From Cylicocyclus nassatus (lineage: Eukaryota > Nematoda > Chromadorea > Rhabditida > Strongylidae), in contig CATQJL010000326.1 in the NCBI GenBank assembly GCA_958299035.1, positions 4,850,232-4,914,231 on the forward strand: a stretch of DNA of 64,000 nucleotides, read 5' to 3'. A program made the position numbers and the translations under genes. Below, piece after piece: positions 12,459-25,297 of this stretch (its first letter is position 1; each line of letters begins with the position of its first letter). The notes beneath the pieces were generated by a model, which did no database searches, was not told where the DNA came from, and worked only from the letters and a program-made list of their open reading frames with translations.

Positions 12459-14342
12459 TGGCACTTCCAAGCTAAATCAAAAGGAATTCGTTAACGTTGG
12501 ATATATTGTAGTAAGACAAAATTCAATCTCTGTAGACATTTCTCGACTTACCAATGATTCGGAAACTGAAACTTAATTAAGAATTTTTGAAGTCATAGAA
12601 ACAGTTATAGAATCAAGTGATTTATATGAGATACAATCGAGGCATCTGTCCAAAGCAAACATCAAGAAGGAAAATATCCGTATAATGATAGGAACGAAAC
12701 GGAAATTGGATAATTTTTCTTCTTCTACATGAAAGCGGTCAAACGAGCAGTCAGTGTGCTATAGTGATTTACTTTAGGTGGCGGATCTGTAGGACAAAAC
12801 CAGTGTCCGATTACACCCACACCAATCTGTTCGTAGGAAACGCATAAATTACCCTGATTCAAGCCAAAGGCTTTATACTAAACTTGTACTGAATTGAATA
12901 CAGTCTCCTCCTACGTATTTGACCCTATCCATAACAATGAGAAACCCCAGGAAGAAGACAAACACTTTTTTTGATAAAAAAAATCAAAGTACTTTTCGGT
13001 CATCTGTAAGTGCATTGATAAATCACTATCTGCAAGCTGCAAAACGCACATAATTGGATCTGAATGACTCAATACCGAGCAATTGTCTCTGATCCAATAA
13101 ATGATTGCAGCGACTCAAATAAACAAAGAAAAAGGAACAAAAGAAAAAAAACGGGGAAATCTTCTACATATAAACATAAAAAAACTGTTTCATTATCGCA
13201 GAGGTGGAAAAAACACTAGAAAAACGCTTCGCGAATAAATACCACTTTCGATTTGGAATCGAAGCCACTATATTGATTTGCGGTGCGATACGTAAACACA
13301 TAAACAATGAATGAATTGACAGCGCAGTGTGGAAGAACGAGGGGTGTAGCCGTTGCTGATTATCTCTCATCATTCGAAAAGTCGTTAAACGGCGATCAAT
13401 GGTCTTGAGTACTATAATTTCGCATAGTTTTCGTGAATCTAATGTTTACGATAGCTGTTACGTGGAGAATTAAACAACCGCATCTCCCTTCGCTAAATAA
13501 ATCAGGGCGATGATCGTAGATACCCCGCTTCGGCTAGCACCAACAGTTACTGCTAATCAATTGACGTATTATTATACAAATAAACACAGAGATCGACAAA
13601 CAACTGTCTTAGTTCTGACGATCAACATTATCAAAACGATGATGGATGTGCTACCGAAACAAACAAAATAAAAATGAAATAATTTGAGATGCACACTTAT
13701 TTGTAAGATCCATATGAACACGCTAACGACCATGTGCATACGCGCGTATGCATGTCCTTACTCCGCTTAGCACTTTGGTGCAGCAGTTTTTGATGCGTAA
13801 AAAAAATTTGAGGTAAATTTTACGCGGAAATAATAATGATGCCGTGACTGTCATGTTCAGAAGTCTAAATCGCAGATTCAGATATTCAGTCAAATTGGAT
13901 GTGGTGAAAAAATGGCTCGGTCGTCAACGTTTTGAAATAATTAGTGATTTTCTTCCCTCCAAGCAAACAAATGCTGAAACATTTTATTGCCCGGTAATAT
14001 TCCGAATGCAACTGTATTTGCTTTACATGAGACTTCCTTCATATAGCTCTGCTCCAGAAGCCAGTAAATGTGATAACACAAAGCAACAAGAAACACAGAC
14101 AATAATTCGACATCTAACACATAAATAATGACTGGAATGTAGGGTCATAGGTTTGCATGCTTCAAAAAATTGATAGAAATCGAGCAAACACTCGGATAAA
14201 GCACAATGCATCTTATAATAGACAAAAACACGTAGAATGTCTGCGAAGTTCATATGACTGGAAAAAAAACTTCAGAACAAATTATTACCTTGATGAGATA
14301 CATCAACAAAAGTCCAAGACATAATAATATTCAACCACCACC

Positions 14343-17300
14343 TCAACCTGTAGCAAAGCCTACTTCGGTTGATTCAGAATCTGACAGAGGACGAAGAGCG
14401 AAAATAGCTGTCTTTACAGCTTTCGCGCACTCTCCGGCTTTTGGTACAAGGAATCTAAAAGGGAACATGGATTAAACATGAAGAGAAGAAGCTACGAAGA
14501 GCTCTACCTATGCACGGAAGTGATCTTCGACACTCCGTTGACTTCATAACCAAATTTGAATGTCAACAATTCGGGCACTTTCTTCTTGCTCGTGACTCGC
14601 AAAACCGAAGATAATGGGTGTCGAGCTTCGGTTGTAACGACGCCCGGCTGAAAGGAATTTGATCTCAAGACAGAGATTCTGCCATTCAAAGAGTTTACCT
14701 TCTTATCGACATCTCTCAATATATGCATGTGAGTTCGAGTGATGGCAATGTGTGAAGGTATCATGACTTTATTTTCTCCAAGTTCATGGCATTGGAAATG
14801 TTCAATGAACTCTGCTTGATCGGCAAGCACGAGCTGAATACGGGTAACATGTGGTACTAACTTGCTGTATTTTTATGTATCTTTTAAGTCCATAGCATGG
14901 TCATTGCAAATGCTTTCACATGACTAAGTCCCAACAATGACAACGACGTTAAAGTATTTCAGTCCCACATATACAATGCAATCTGAAATAATGCATGACG
15001 CTATAGATTCTTTGCTGTCGAAGGCGCTTATAAAAATGCAGTCAGGACTCGGTACGTCATAAACCCATGGACTCTGTTGGCACGCTTTAGAAAAAAAGTT
15101 ACTACACGACTAATGTTCCAACATGTTCCTTTCGGAGCAGACGAAATTGTCCAAGGCTAAATTAAACAAATGGCTTGTTCATAACCCAAAGCCCATGCAC
15201 GTGATACCGATTCGGTATGTACACATACTATCTCTAACAATAACTGTGGAAAACTTTGATGAATTCTGCGCAATACTCTTGCCGAGATCAGTCGAATTTC
15301 ATCGCCAATGACGACTGAGTGTAATGGAGAGCATACTTCTGCGATTTCACATTATTTCGACAAAGTTTTATCCTGCACCTCGGAGTCAACAATCTACCTC
15401 CTCTACTCGAAGAAATGGATCCAAAGCATCTCATCCCTTCGTCAACTTCTCTCCTCTTCGTTTAAGTTTTGAATCGACGTCTGACAGATATCGCGTTCCA
15501 GTAAAACAGTAGCAATTGGGGAGCTCTTTGTTCACATGTTTATTTTGATTCATTTAAGCTATCCCTCACATAGAATTTTCAAGTGCTCTTTCCTATCGCT
15601 GCTTCAAACTAATGCAACACTCTAGGAATTTATGTCGTTTTGGTGTCTACGCTAGTTTCTAGCCAAACCCGAATATCAAGACTGAGAGTGGGAGAGAAAT
15701 AAAAGTAATGTTATCAATATAACTTCGTAAAGCTTCCACAAGTCAAACGCGACTTCGCTTTTGAAAAGGCAAGAAGACGAATTTTCTCCGGCCCTAAATG
15801 CAATGCGTCCGTGATCCGTGTTGCCCAAATTACTAATCAGAGAGAGACAACGCACCTCTTCCCTTTTGCTCGCCTTGTTGAACAACGTCCCAGCACTCTC
15901 GTCGCTTGAATCATCATCGATCGAGAAGACTGACGGCTCATTACGATATCTTGATAAAGGACAGCAGTTAAGCGAACGGATAATAGCGTGCAATGATAGT
16001 ACCTCTTTCCATAACGGTCAGAAGATAAGACGTGTTTCACCTCACTACCAGCTGTCTGCGATGGTGCTGCCTGGGTCACGAGTTCGCTAACCTTATCTTT
16101 GACAGCTGTAGACTTAGAGATGACTACTTCTTTCATTTTTCCAACCAATTTCTGGAAATTTACTATTCAAAACGATGAATGGGTGGTAAAGATGCAAGTG
16201 GACATAGAGTGAAATTTACCCAGCTTCTCCCTCCACTGCCGTTCGTACATTCGCTGCATTTCGATTCGTCGTGGGAGTTGATGAAACGTAGTCGATTTGT
16301 ATCACACAGGGCACTATGGAGACCTTAAACACCCTCAACCATCAACAAATGCACTTCATCTGTAACAAAAAAAGAAGAAAATAAAAAAAGAAGACGTGAA
16401 AGCGAGACATAAGCAACGCTAAAATCCCCTTTAAAACATACCACGATAGCCTCCTTGAGCAAATGTCACATGACTCTTACCGTCCCGCAGAAAACGCGCG
16501 ATAACCATGTTCATGTATTGATCCTAAAAAACACTGAAGTAAGCTTTCAAAATGAGTTGTAGGAAAGTCGTACGTGGTCCTCATCGCCGTATCCAAAAAA
16601 GCAGATATGCTCATCAAACTTCTGCGCGTTCTTGTAGGATTCCAATGAATTCAAAGCAATTTCGAATTGACTGGGAGCGTCAACAAGCTGAAGCGGTCTA
16701 ATCAGGCATTGACTAGTAAAAGATAGATAGACAAGGTTGTATGCGTTTAGAACAGGCACCTTCAAGTTACAAAAGTTCCAAAATATAGAACAAGAAAGTC
16801 AACGTTTCTTGTTACTTCTACATATTCTTCAAGATAAAACCGTGGAACAAACCAGTTGACAATCGAGACTGAATGATCCGTATATATGGCCGCAGTTGTA
16901 TGCTTCATTAGATCTGCAGTCAATCACGAAATAGGCGATTTTTGAAGCCTGCAAGTAGCATAAACTGTCATACGCGTAATCTCTACTTTACTTTCTTCTA
17001 TTTCTTTCTTGAAGAAAAAACGGATATGGTCATACAGTACTTTGCAAAAACCTCATGACGGCTATGGAACAAATAAAAATTACTTACGGTGACAGCAGCA
17101 CGGTCCTTTTTGATCAATTCTTGAACAGTGACAGGTAAGCAAAGCAATTTGCTGACTTGCAAATCGCCAGCCTCGTCGTCATAATTAGAACCAAATATGA
17201 GGTAATGAAAATCCTGAAATAATTTGCAGTATACATATCCCGTGTTACATGAGACGACGTATCAATCGAAAATGTCACTAGCCTCACGAACACACTGAGG

Positions 17301-19616
17301 AGTGCGGTCTGCGTAGTAGGCAGACAACTGTACAAAATCTGGCACATCGCTGGCTGTCAATTGTTCTGGCAAAGTCATCAACAGTGACAGAGCATCGTCT
17401 CTGCAACTCACCTCTCAGCACAGTACCCTGGGAATTTACACTGTGCCCCGAATTTGATCAAACTGCTTGCTGCGCAGGCTAAAACTTTTTTGGGACTTCT
17501 TGTGAAAAATCTTCAGCTAAGTTTCCGTTTACGCTAAGCTTCATGCAGACGATTCTATCTCTCTGGACTTCACTATCGAAAAGTCCCTTATCATGTTAAA
17601 AACTTTATAATTTCACAAGAAAAGGGATCCTAAGCCTTTTCAATATGAAGATTTCAGATGTGTTTATTTCGTCATGGACAATCACCTTCATACTGAAATT
17701 GAGAAAGACCAACAGCATGCGGATGACAGTAATTATAGGACAAAACAAGACTTCTAAGGAACCTTAAAAACTATAAGCACGCGCCTTTTGTAAAGCAAAT
17801 GCAGTATTCTCCATCCTACTGAAGAGATACGTACATATGCTTTTCATCTCGAATTCAACTGCGACCCGATTTAGAAACTTTAGCAAACCAAAATGGAATG
17901 CCACCAGCAAAACAGCACCTCTTCATGCACGCATGATTCAGTTTGTTTCCACTCGGAGCACAGTGTACAACTGAATCAGAATAATGCGTTGATATTATTT
18001 CAAAGTTGTGTTGATATTATTTTTCACGGCCGCATGGTAGAAATTTATGCAAGACTGAATTACATTTAACAGAACTTGAATATAGACAAGCGTACACGAA
18101 CACGCAACAGTCTGAGGTTGCGTCAATATTACGAACCCAGTCTAAATCTGCTGATTGCTTTAAGAACCACAAACGGCAACCGCTCTGCTCGCGTTCGATT
18201 TTTACGAAAAAAAAAACTGTCTTTCTGGCATTTTCGATTGCCTTCGGTCAACATTGCTAAGTGGGAAAATCAGCAACTAGCGAAAACAAAGAAAAAGCTT
18301 CGAATCAAGGATTGAAAGATGGAATGAATGCGAAACAACAGGAAACCCTACCTCTTGTTTGAGCCAAACAGAAGAAGTTGATCTCTAGCATTAATTATAA
18401 GGACAAGAGCCATGTAAAAAATAAGAAATGGGTCACCCTGTAACAAACTAAAGCATATCAGAACACAACACCCAAGTCAACAGTACCTTTTCAATATACA
18501 ACTCCCACAATGTCTTACAAACTTCGTCATCTACACATGCAGCAAGAACAGTAGAAAACCAATGATTTGCATAAGTATGCGGAGGGAGTTTGAGTGAATC
18601 CAAGTGAGAACTGAATAAATCCCGTACCTACCAAGATGTCGAACAGTAACGTCAATGAGAATCACCTTATTTGGGGATCATGATATTGCAGCAAGAGACG
18701 GAATAAATCATAGATTTGGGCACTCTCTTTTGTCTCCCTGCAAGAAACCTGACGTTACTACAGACTTATAAAGTGGAGAAACACTGACTTTGGAATGTAT
18801 TTGGTGGTAAATGCAAAGAACACATTGAATACATGCTCCTGAGGCAAATCGAATTTCAGAATCTTCTCTAACACCTAAATAAACAAAGTGAGACAAGAAC
18901 ATGTAATGTGATGTGCAATGGCTATAAAACTTGAACTTTAATACACTCACAACAATCCATCCGCTGTCCTTTTTGTAATCCACATTCCTCTTCTTACAGT
19001 AAAGTGTCATAAAGGATTCCAATTCAGGAACAGATTTTTTGTTATCCAATAACTTAGCTAGTTTTCGGCAATCTAAAGCACTGTCAGATCTCTAAGATAT
19101 TGCAAATGCTGCAGAAGGGAACAAGATGTGAGAAGACGAAGTGGCATAAAACTTACAAAAGACTAAATACTGTGGGACAAAACAAGAAAAATTAGGATAG
19201 TCTACTGTGTGGATAACGAAAATAGTCCGTAACAACCATACCATTTCTAAGGCCTGCCTGATTATTCAGATTGTACAGCTGATCCCAATCATCAAGTGGG
19301 TTAGGACGATTTTGTACACCAAGAAGGCGCTGCAACCATTGGTGTTACAAAAAATATGAAAATTTGAAATAATTCAGACTTACCACCCAGAGCATCCTTT
19401 TGTTATCTGTATCACTAACAAGTGACGTAACACTAGAATTAGACACCATCCCTTTATTGTTTTCGGTAGGGATAGACGAAATAGAAATATCACTCTCTTT
19501 TACCCTGAATGATGCAAAAAAATAAAGCAACATGTATAGAAACTACTGAAACATTCACTGTTTTACCAATCGTCGTCAATGGTACTTGTGCTTTCGCTGT
19601 TGACGTCATCTCCCAT
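14343..19616 (-). CDS. TBC1D23: TBC1D23 homologue (TBC + rhodanese-like + C-terminal PH-like domain)
   Basis: Eighteen exons: 19567-19616, 19384-19504, 19242-19329, 18951-19072, 18789-18874, 18666-18737, 18487-18610, 18352-18437, 17283-17400, 17088-17213, 16853-16948, 16574-16687, 16442-16523, 16220-16323, 16003-16151, 15856-15949, 14508-14833, 14343-14454. Phases agree throughout, giving about 689 residues (human 699). The order is: acidic N-terminus (MGDDVNSESTSTIDDDW); TBC domain (about 58-290; LYCKKRNVDYKKDSGW, KYIPKETKES); rhodanese-like domain (about 332-430; FVIDCRSNEAYNCGH, HICFFGYGDED); linker with HVLSSDRYGKRYR; C-terminal domain (about 545-689; VTSKKKVPELLTFKFG, RFLVPKAGECAKAVK). 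Known role: TBC1D23 links golgin-captured endosome vesicles to the WASH complex at the trans-Golgi. The TBC signature Arg and Gln fingers are not evident, as in the human protein, so Rab-GAP activity is unlikely. The 17283 donor is inferred as GC, and two acceptors are AAG. The start is the ATG 14 bp after an acceptor-like CAG. Confidence 0.95.
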
Positions 19617-19630
19617 ATTGTATGTACAAG

Positions 19631-19632
19631 CT
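19631..19632 (-). promoter_or_regulatory. possible spliced-leader acceptor of the TBC1D23 homologue
   Basis: On the coding strand TTTTGAAACAG ends 14 bp before the chosen ATG. The spacing suits trans-splicing, but the pyrimidine run is poor, so this is tentative. Confidence 0.3.
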
Positions 19633-21587
19633 GTTTCAAAATCACATACAAAGCTTCACACACTATCCAGGAAAAAGAAACAAGGACGTGCCATGGTAGA
19701 TCATAAGATATAATTTGAAACAGAGTAAGTGTACAAAGAAGGTGAGATGCTTGAGTTTGCAAACACAGGTCCATCGCGCCGCGCTCTGAACAGCACCAAG
19801 CGCGAGTGTTTGTCGCAAGGGACTATAGGCCGTCATCCTCATTCGCGGGTTTTCCCGAATTATTGTGCTTTTGACGGAGCTGTCGATGAGCACTTCATTA
19901 TGAAATGTCTAAAAAAGCCATGAAGTACTCCGTACCCGACAATCTAAATGGCCAATCTAAATCGTCATTTGCTTTACCGAGCCTCATGCATCCATATCGT
20001 AACTCAAATACAAGGTACAGGAAAGTGTTTCGCGCCTTAAAGTTAAAAATATGTGGCCGCATTTATGGAGGACCTATTGAAGCCTTCGTGGATAAACCTG
20101 CTCATTATCTTTCACATGAGTCAGACATTTTGTAAGCTCGGCTACCCACACGCCACTAGGAACGGCCATCAAAACTTGCTGAATACTGCCCAACCTTAAC
20201 CTTAAACGCCGGTAAATACAGTCATCGCTCTTTGTAGAAATGAATTAGCTGTCGCTCAAGCTCAAGCACACTCCCGTACACCCACCGTAGCCTCACATAA
20301 TGAAGCATTGTGCAGGAAGTATTATTTTCGTTGCTAAAATGCCTGACCACCAGTTAAGCGAAAAATACGACCTTGAAAATTCAAGGCGCGTGGTCAAATG
20401 TGGAGAATTTAGGCAGCGGAAACGCTGACGGCTAGATGACTCAGAAACTGGAAACATCAACACTACAACACCGCATCTGTGAATCCATCACTGCTTGAGC
20501 TCTACATTACTGACTTATATACTAGAAACTCCGCAAAAAAGTGAAAAATGGGAACGAGAGGAGGGTTCCAAGATACTTTGGAAGTGGTGAACTGATAATG
20601 CGCTAGGAGCTTTGAAATCACAGATTAAAAAGTTGACTATGCTTGACTGCGCGATGCAAAATCTGAGAAGCGTACAATGTGTAGATTTACCATGCAGAAA
20701 CGGACACAGTTAACGGCCTTCGATTGTTTGTGATAGAGGTACTACGTCTTCCCAAACATTGCTCTGAAGTCGTACGAAGAACACAAACGAAAAGCATGAA
20801 AAGGACCCTACTGAAAAAGAAAAAGTAATGCATTTCCATGTTGAGTGAAAGCAACAGCTAGCGCGTAAATTTGCAAAGTTGGTACCATTACGGAAACCTT
20901 ATCATTCACCCGTCAAATTTCTGCAGCCTGAAGTGGGCACTCGACAATTGTGCTTGACGCTGTCGTTTAAATTACAGTCTTTAGCATTTTGTATCTGTTG
21001 TGATCGCAGCAATCTGTAGCCTTCCACCTTTATGTTGCTATACAAGTTTGTGGCCGCGAAAGGCATTTGGAAGGGCGTTTTTCTTGCTCTTAAGCTTCAT
21101 ACATACCTGACGATGGAGGTATAGCGGGTATTGGCGAATCGCTGCTGTCTCCGCTGCTTCTAGCTGCTTGAAGACCGAGCCTAGGACGGACCTTACAAAT
21201 TCTTAGAACAATCAGTTCGAAAAAAGATTCGCAAGTGAGTGGGGCTGGGATGATACCCTCTAGCACAAAAATAACACAGTTGTGACCAAGCAACCCCTCT
21301 CCGCCCTCCGCGTGGAGGGTATCGTTGAATGCGTAGTTATCGTTCTTAAAAGCGTCAGTGCACCCAACTAAAGCGCATTAGTGATGAAGCAGCCCCTCTT
21401 CTGGCGAACTTATTACGAACCCATGGACGATCATCCAGTAGGGCGAATATTCTAGTTGGCCGCTGTGCTAGGTAGAAAACTTTTATATCCCGCTTGTGGG
21501 TTTCATCTCCGCGACGACTTGCAAGGCTATGACTTTTTGAGATGCATGCTTGTTCCAAAGTCTGAAGACCGGTCTTTCGCGACTTGA

Positions 21588-22040
21588 AGGCAGTATCCGA
21601 GCAAAAACTCGATTTTAAGATTTTGTGCTTACTTGGGCCTATTCGCTATGCTGAATCCGAAAATCCACATTGTAGAGCGGGAAAATGGCGGAAAACGGCT
21701 CTAACACAAGAGGGAAATGAGCAGGTGGGCGGGGTCCTCCCCACTGCGAATTCACGTTCCCGGCTTCCGGAGCGTTCTTCTCGCTTCCAGTTTCAAGTCA
21801 ATCATTTGCACTTGACCGGTAGCGATGTTGGGACGGCTAGCGGAATCGAGAAAATCGCTCCGGGAGCTGGGAGCGTGACATTACACTGGGGAAAGCCCCG
21901 CCCACCTGCTGATTTCCCTCCTGTGTTAGAGCCCTTTTTCGCCGTTTCGCGCTTTCCAATGTGCATTTTCGGATTCAGCATGGCGAATAGGCCATATAAG
22001 CACAAAATCTCAAAATCGAGTTTTTGCCCGGACACTGCCT
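21588..22040. mobile_element. TTAA-family inverted-repeat MITE, copy I
   Basis: The ends AGGCAGTATCCGAGCAAAAA and the complement of TTTTTGCCCGGACACTGCCT are inverted repeats. They extend through a block containing CTCGATTTTGAGATTTTGTG. The left flank is TTGA (one mismatch to TTAA); the right flank is TTAA at 22041-22044, shared with copy II. There is no transposase. Confidence 0.82.
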
Positions 22041-22044
22041 TTAA

Positions 22045-22496
22045 AGGCAGTGTCCGGGCAAAAACTCGGTTTTGAGATTTTGCCCCAATATGGAAGTATT
22101 CGCCATGCTGAATCCGAAAATCCACACTGGAAAGCGCGAAAACGGCAAAAAAGGGCTCTATCATAGGAGGGAAACAGTAAGTGGGCGGGGTCCTCCCCAC
22201 CGTGAATTCACGTTCATAGTTTCCGGAGAGGTCTTCTTGATTCCGAGCCGTCCTCACACCGCTACCGGCTAGGTACGAATGATCGACTTGAAACCGGAAG
22301 CAAGAAGATCGCTCCGGAAGCTGGGAGCGTGAATTCACAGTGGGGAGGACCCCGCCCACCTACTGAATTCCCTCCTGAGTCGGAGCCGTTTTTCGCCTTT
22401 TTCGCGCTTTCCAATGTGTATTTTCGGATTCAGCGTAGCGAATAGGCCCGTATAAACACAAAATCTCAAAATCGAGTTTTTGCCCGGACACTGCCT
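22045..22496. mobile_element. TTAA-family inverted-repeat MITE, copy II
   Basis: The same ends as copy I (AGGCAGTGTCCGGGCAAAAA), with TTAA on both sides (22041-22044 and 22497-22500). It abuts copy I with a single TTAA between them, which suggests that one element inserted at the edge of the other, or tandem amplification. The 4-bp TTAA duplication is a piggyBac hallmark. The ends do not begin CCC/CCY, so assignment to that superfamily is tentative. Confidence 0.85.
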
Positions 22497-22564
22497 TTAA
22501 TCCTCTGATTTGCAGAGAGTACTTGACCTAACCTTTAATTCAACGGGATTGGCGGCCGGCTTAA

Positions 22565-22913
22565 AGGCACCATCCACTCAAATTGGGGTCGATGAGATTA
22601 TGATGCCTAACAGTAGTGGGGCCCTCAACTGTATACTTATCGAACTCGCGCCTGCAAAAGTTGCTTCCGAAGCGAAAAAATGACTTCGAAAATCGCTCGG
22701 ATGACGGATTCGCCACGTTGGCTCCTCCCCTTTAAGTGGGCGGGACGAACGTCACGCCCATCCGAAGAAATCGCTCTGCGTATTCCACAAACATCTAAAA
22801 ACGGGTTTTTTCGCGGTTTTCGCGGATTTCCGACTTGATATTCGGAATCAGGGGTATGAGAAGGCCCCGAACGGCAAAAACATGGAGGTCGAAATTTTGG
22901 ATGGATGGTGCCT
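22565..22913. mobile_element. TTAA-family inverted-repeat MITE, variant IV (AGGCACCATCC ends)
   Basis: TTAA (22561-22564), then AGGCACCATCCACTCAAATT at the left and the inverted ATGGATGGTGCCT at the right, then TTAA (22914-22917). The interior differs from copies I and II, so it is a separate subfamily with the same AGGCA start and target duplication. The sequence after the right TTAA begins AGGCGACC and may be the edge of another member. Confidence 0.82.
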
Positions 22914-23819
22914 TTAAAGGCGACCGCTCGCGCCCGCGAAGCAGTCTGCGTCTCTTTCGGGAGCGTGCTCTCTAATCATTCTCTAGCCTTGATCTGTTAG
23001 GCCTCGAAGCCCCGCCTTCCAGCCAATTCGTTGAATCAAAGTATACCTCGTAAATCTTGATCCCAGAAGAGATAAGTGAGTGTTCGATATAACAAAGAGC
23101 GTAAGCGTTGTGAAAGCAATTGAACAGCATCGATCTGTGAGGAAGTGATTATCTCTGAGATATCCAAATGCGGTATGGTCACTTCCCCTAATTCATTTAC
23201 TGGATGAAACTCTATATATTACACTACACAAATCTAACAGTTATGTTGAATCTGTGGTCTACTCCTACTCTTTTTAACGACCAAAAAGCATATTGACTTT
23301 CACTAGAACACATAGCCTTCGCTGCAATCACAGGTTTAACATTAATAAGTCTTGGTCGTGTCGATAGTCGAATTAGGCAAAAATAGCATCTTATATATGC
23401 AAGTCCGCCCAATAAAATGCGATTTATTTAAGGACTAGAAAATTACAGTATCACTCGATAACATACTTAAAGTGATTCGGAGAAATGCTTCACAGCAACC
23501 CACATTCATACAAAAAATGATAATAAGTCGTTCTGATATTTCAGTCGTTAAAGTAGGAAGGAGATGCGATAGGGCATGGTGAGGAGCTAGAATCTCTATG
23601 TGTCTCGTAACCTTACTTTTGCATAGGAAGGTATAGGCTTGTTAAGAAAGATAATCTTTTGTTCACACTTTCACTAGACCATGCGCATGGAGGATGGCAA
23701 TGAAGAAAGAGAGTGCGACTCCAAAATCACCCATAATTCACGACAAAACATGAAGCTTTCTTTGCTTCAAGAACTTCGAGATTTAGTTGATTCGGTGAGT
23801 GCGAAGTAAGACTTAGTTA

Positions 23820-24557
23820 CAGTCGAGTAGATTTCCTGCTTAATATAGTGTCCCTGCAGACGCGACAACGCTGGGGCGTCAATAAATGCCTTGCGAGTTC
23901 CCGAGCTAGTGTTTTCCAGTGTTTTCCTTGCTTATTTCATGCTTTTTAGTAGATTCGTTGCTGATAAAGAGGAAAAGGGTAAGTGAAGAGTAGTTTCTGT
24001 TTTCTGAGAAGTTCTATCATCGCATATTCGCAGATATCCACGTGGAAGCATTTCGCATCAGCTTCTTGTCTATTTTTTTTGTCATTTCCTTTTCTCCTGT
24101 CACTTCTTCTTTACCTCCTCCTTCTTGTGAGGCGTTTCTTTGAACGCTAGTTGGCTTGTCTTGCAGCAACTTCGGCTTTCATCCACAAGAAATAGCATTC
24201 TAATCAAGTGCTTCATGTGATAAAGACAAATAGTCAATCGTAAGAACCCACAGCATTCAAAGAAGTCCTCACAAGAAGAAAGAATCATGAAGTGACAAAA
24301 AAATAGACAAGAAGCTGACGCGAACTGCTTCCATGTCGATGTCTGTGAATATGCGATGATACAACTTCTCAGAAAACAGAAACTACTCTCTAACTTACCC
24401 TTTTCTTCTTTATTAGCGACGAATCACCTAAAAAGCATAGAATAAGCAAGGAAAACACTGGAAAGCTCTGGCTCGGAGACTCGTCAGGCAATTATTGACG
24501 CCTCAGCGTTGTCGCGTCTGCAGGGACACTATATTAAGCAGGAAATCTACTCGACTG
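23820..24557. mobile_element. Tc1-like foldback element, 738 bp, TA target site
   Basis: TA|CAGTCGAGTAGATTTCC at the left and the exact inverse GGAAATCTACTCGACTG|TA at the right. The arms run about 270-300 bp with few mismatches (shared blocks TGCAGACGCGACAACGCTG, GAAAACAGAAACTACTCT, AATAGACAAGAAGCTGA). CAGT ends and a TA duplication are the Tc1 pattern. The centre (about 24120-24285) has no transposase frame, so it is non-autonomous. Confidence 0.9.
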
Positions 24558-24627
24558 TACGATGGCGTATCAGTCGAATACAATCTCCAAGTTGGTTCGT
24601 TTCTCGCAACGCCTTTCACCATGTGAA

Positions 24628-24986
24628 AGGCAGCGTCCAGGCAAATCTGGACGTATGGGGCTTTCACCTGTATAGTAATCTTGGGGCCCTAACTAGGACA
24701 CGCCCAAGCGGCAACTCAGGTAGTGCTCTAACGGCTGAGATATTTGTCTCGAAACTGGATCCCGGGATCGTATTTCGCATGGATTTATGGCGCAATCCAT
24801 GGGTCTCGCGCGAAATTGATGGTTTGCGCCATGAATCCATGCGAAATACAATCCCGGGGTCCATCGAGGCGAATTTCTCAGCCGTTAGCCCTACCTGTGC
24901 TGCCGGTTAGGCAGTGGCTTAGTTAGGGCCCCAAGATTACTATCCACGTGAGAGCCTCAAAGTCCAGATTTGCCTGGACGCTGCCT
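24628..24986. mobile_element. TTAA-family inverted-repeat MITE, variant III
   Basis: The ends AGGCAGCGTCCAGGCAAATC and the inverse GATTTGCCTGGACGCTGCCT, with TTAA to the right (24987-24990) and TGAA to the left. Long inner arms share GGGGCCCTAACTA and its complement, and a central near-palindrome is built on GCATGGATTTATGGCGC. The opposed open frames of 60-133 codons here simply read the two arms. Confidence 0.85.
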
Positions 24987-25297
24987 TTAAGGAGATAGTG
25001 CATTCGTGAAGGTCCATCCAAGCGTATAGATCTTATCTTCAGGATGAATGTCATAGCGCTACACTTATTGCCTTAAGCCTCATCAGTGATAAGGAGCAAC
25101 TGACTTAGAATAGAGGAACAGAGGAAGTTGGAAGAGATACAAACAGCACTGCAATCACAATAATTAGACTTGCGCATATAGATACTTTCGTTGTTCCGAA
25201 AGATGGCAAATAATATGTGTATTTGAAGATTCAAATAATCTGAGAAAGTGTTATGATTCACACCCGAGCACATATTTGAACACCTAGTTGTAAGATC

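Larger units (their letters stand above)
5823..14342. other. 8.5-kb repeat-rich gap between the GPCPD1 and TBC1D23 homologues
   Basis: No exon chain could be built here on either strand. It holds an inverted-repeat element (6115-6313), a Harbinger-like MITE (7299-7438), G and C tracts (7441-7790), a mariner-end remnant (9367-9443) and a mariner-like MITE (11777-12458). A dispersed short sequence recurs near 6820-6856, 11027-11060 (inverted) and 11278-11320. Open frames such as 8627-8914 and 13844-14128 lack splice context and recognisable sequence. Confidence 0.6.
19633..25297. other. 5.7-kb intergenic repeat cluster
   Basis: It lies between the start of the TBC1D23 homologue and the stop of the rme-4 homologue. 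No exon chain was found. It carries four TTAA-family inverted-repeat elements and one Tc1-like foldback, listed separately, which cover most of 21588-24986. About 19640-21580 and 22918-23819 hold nothing I can name. The 163- and 185-codon open frames at 21584-22359 lie inside the repeats. Confidence 0.6.

Noticed and set aside
21584..22359. 163- and 185-codon open frames on opposite strands
   Set aside because: They read the two TTAA-family elements; the same peptides appear from both strands because the arms are inverted repeats.
24509..24926. Overlapping frames of 60-133 codons on both strands
   Set aside because: Mirror-image translation of a palindromic MITE (24628-24986).
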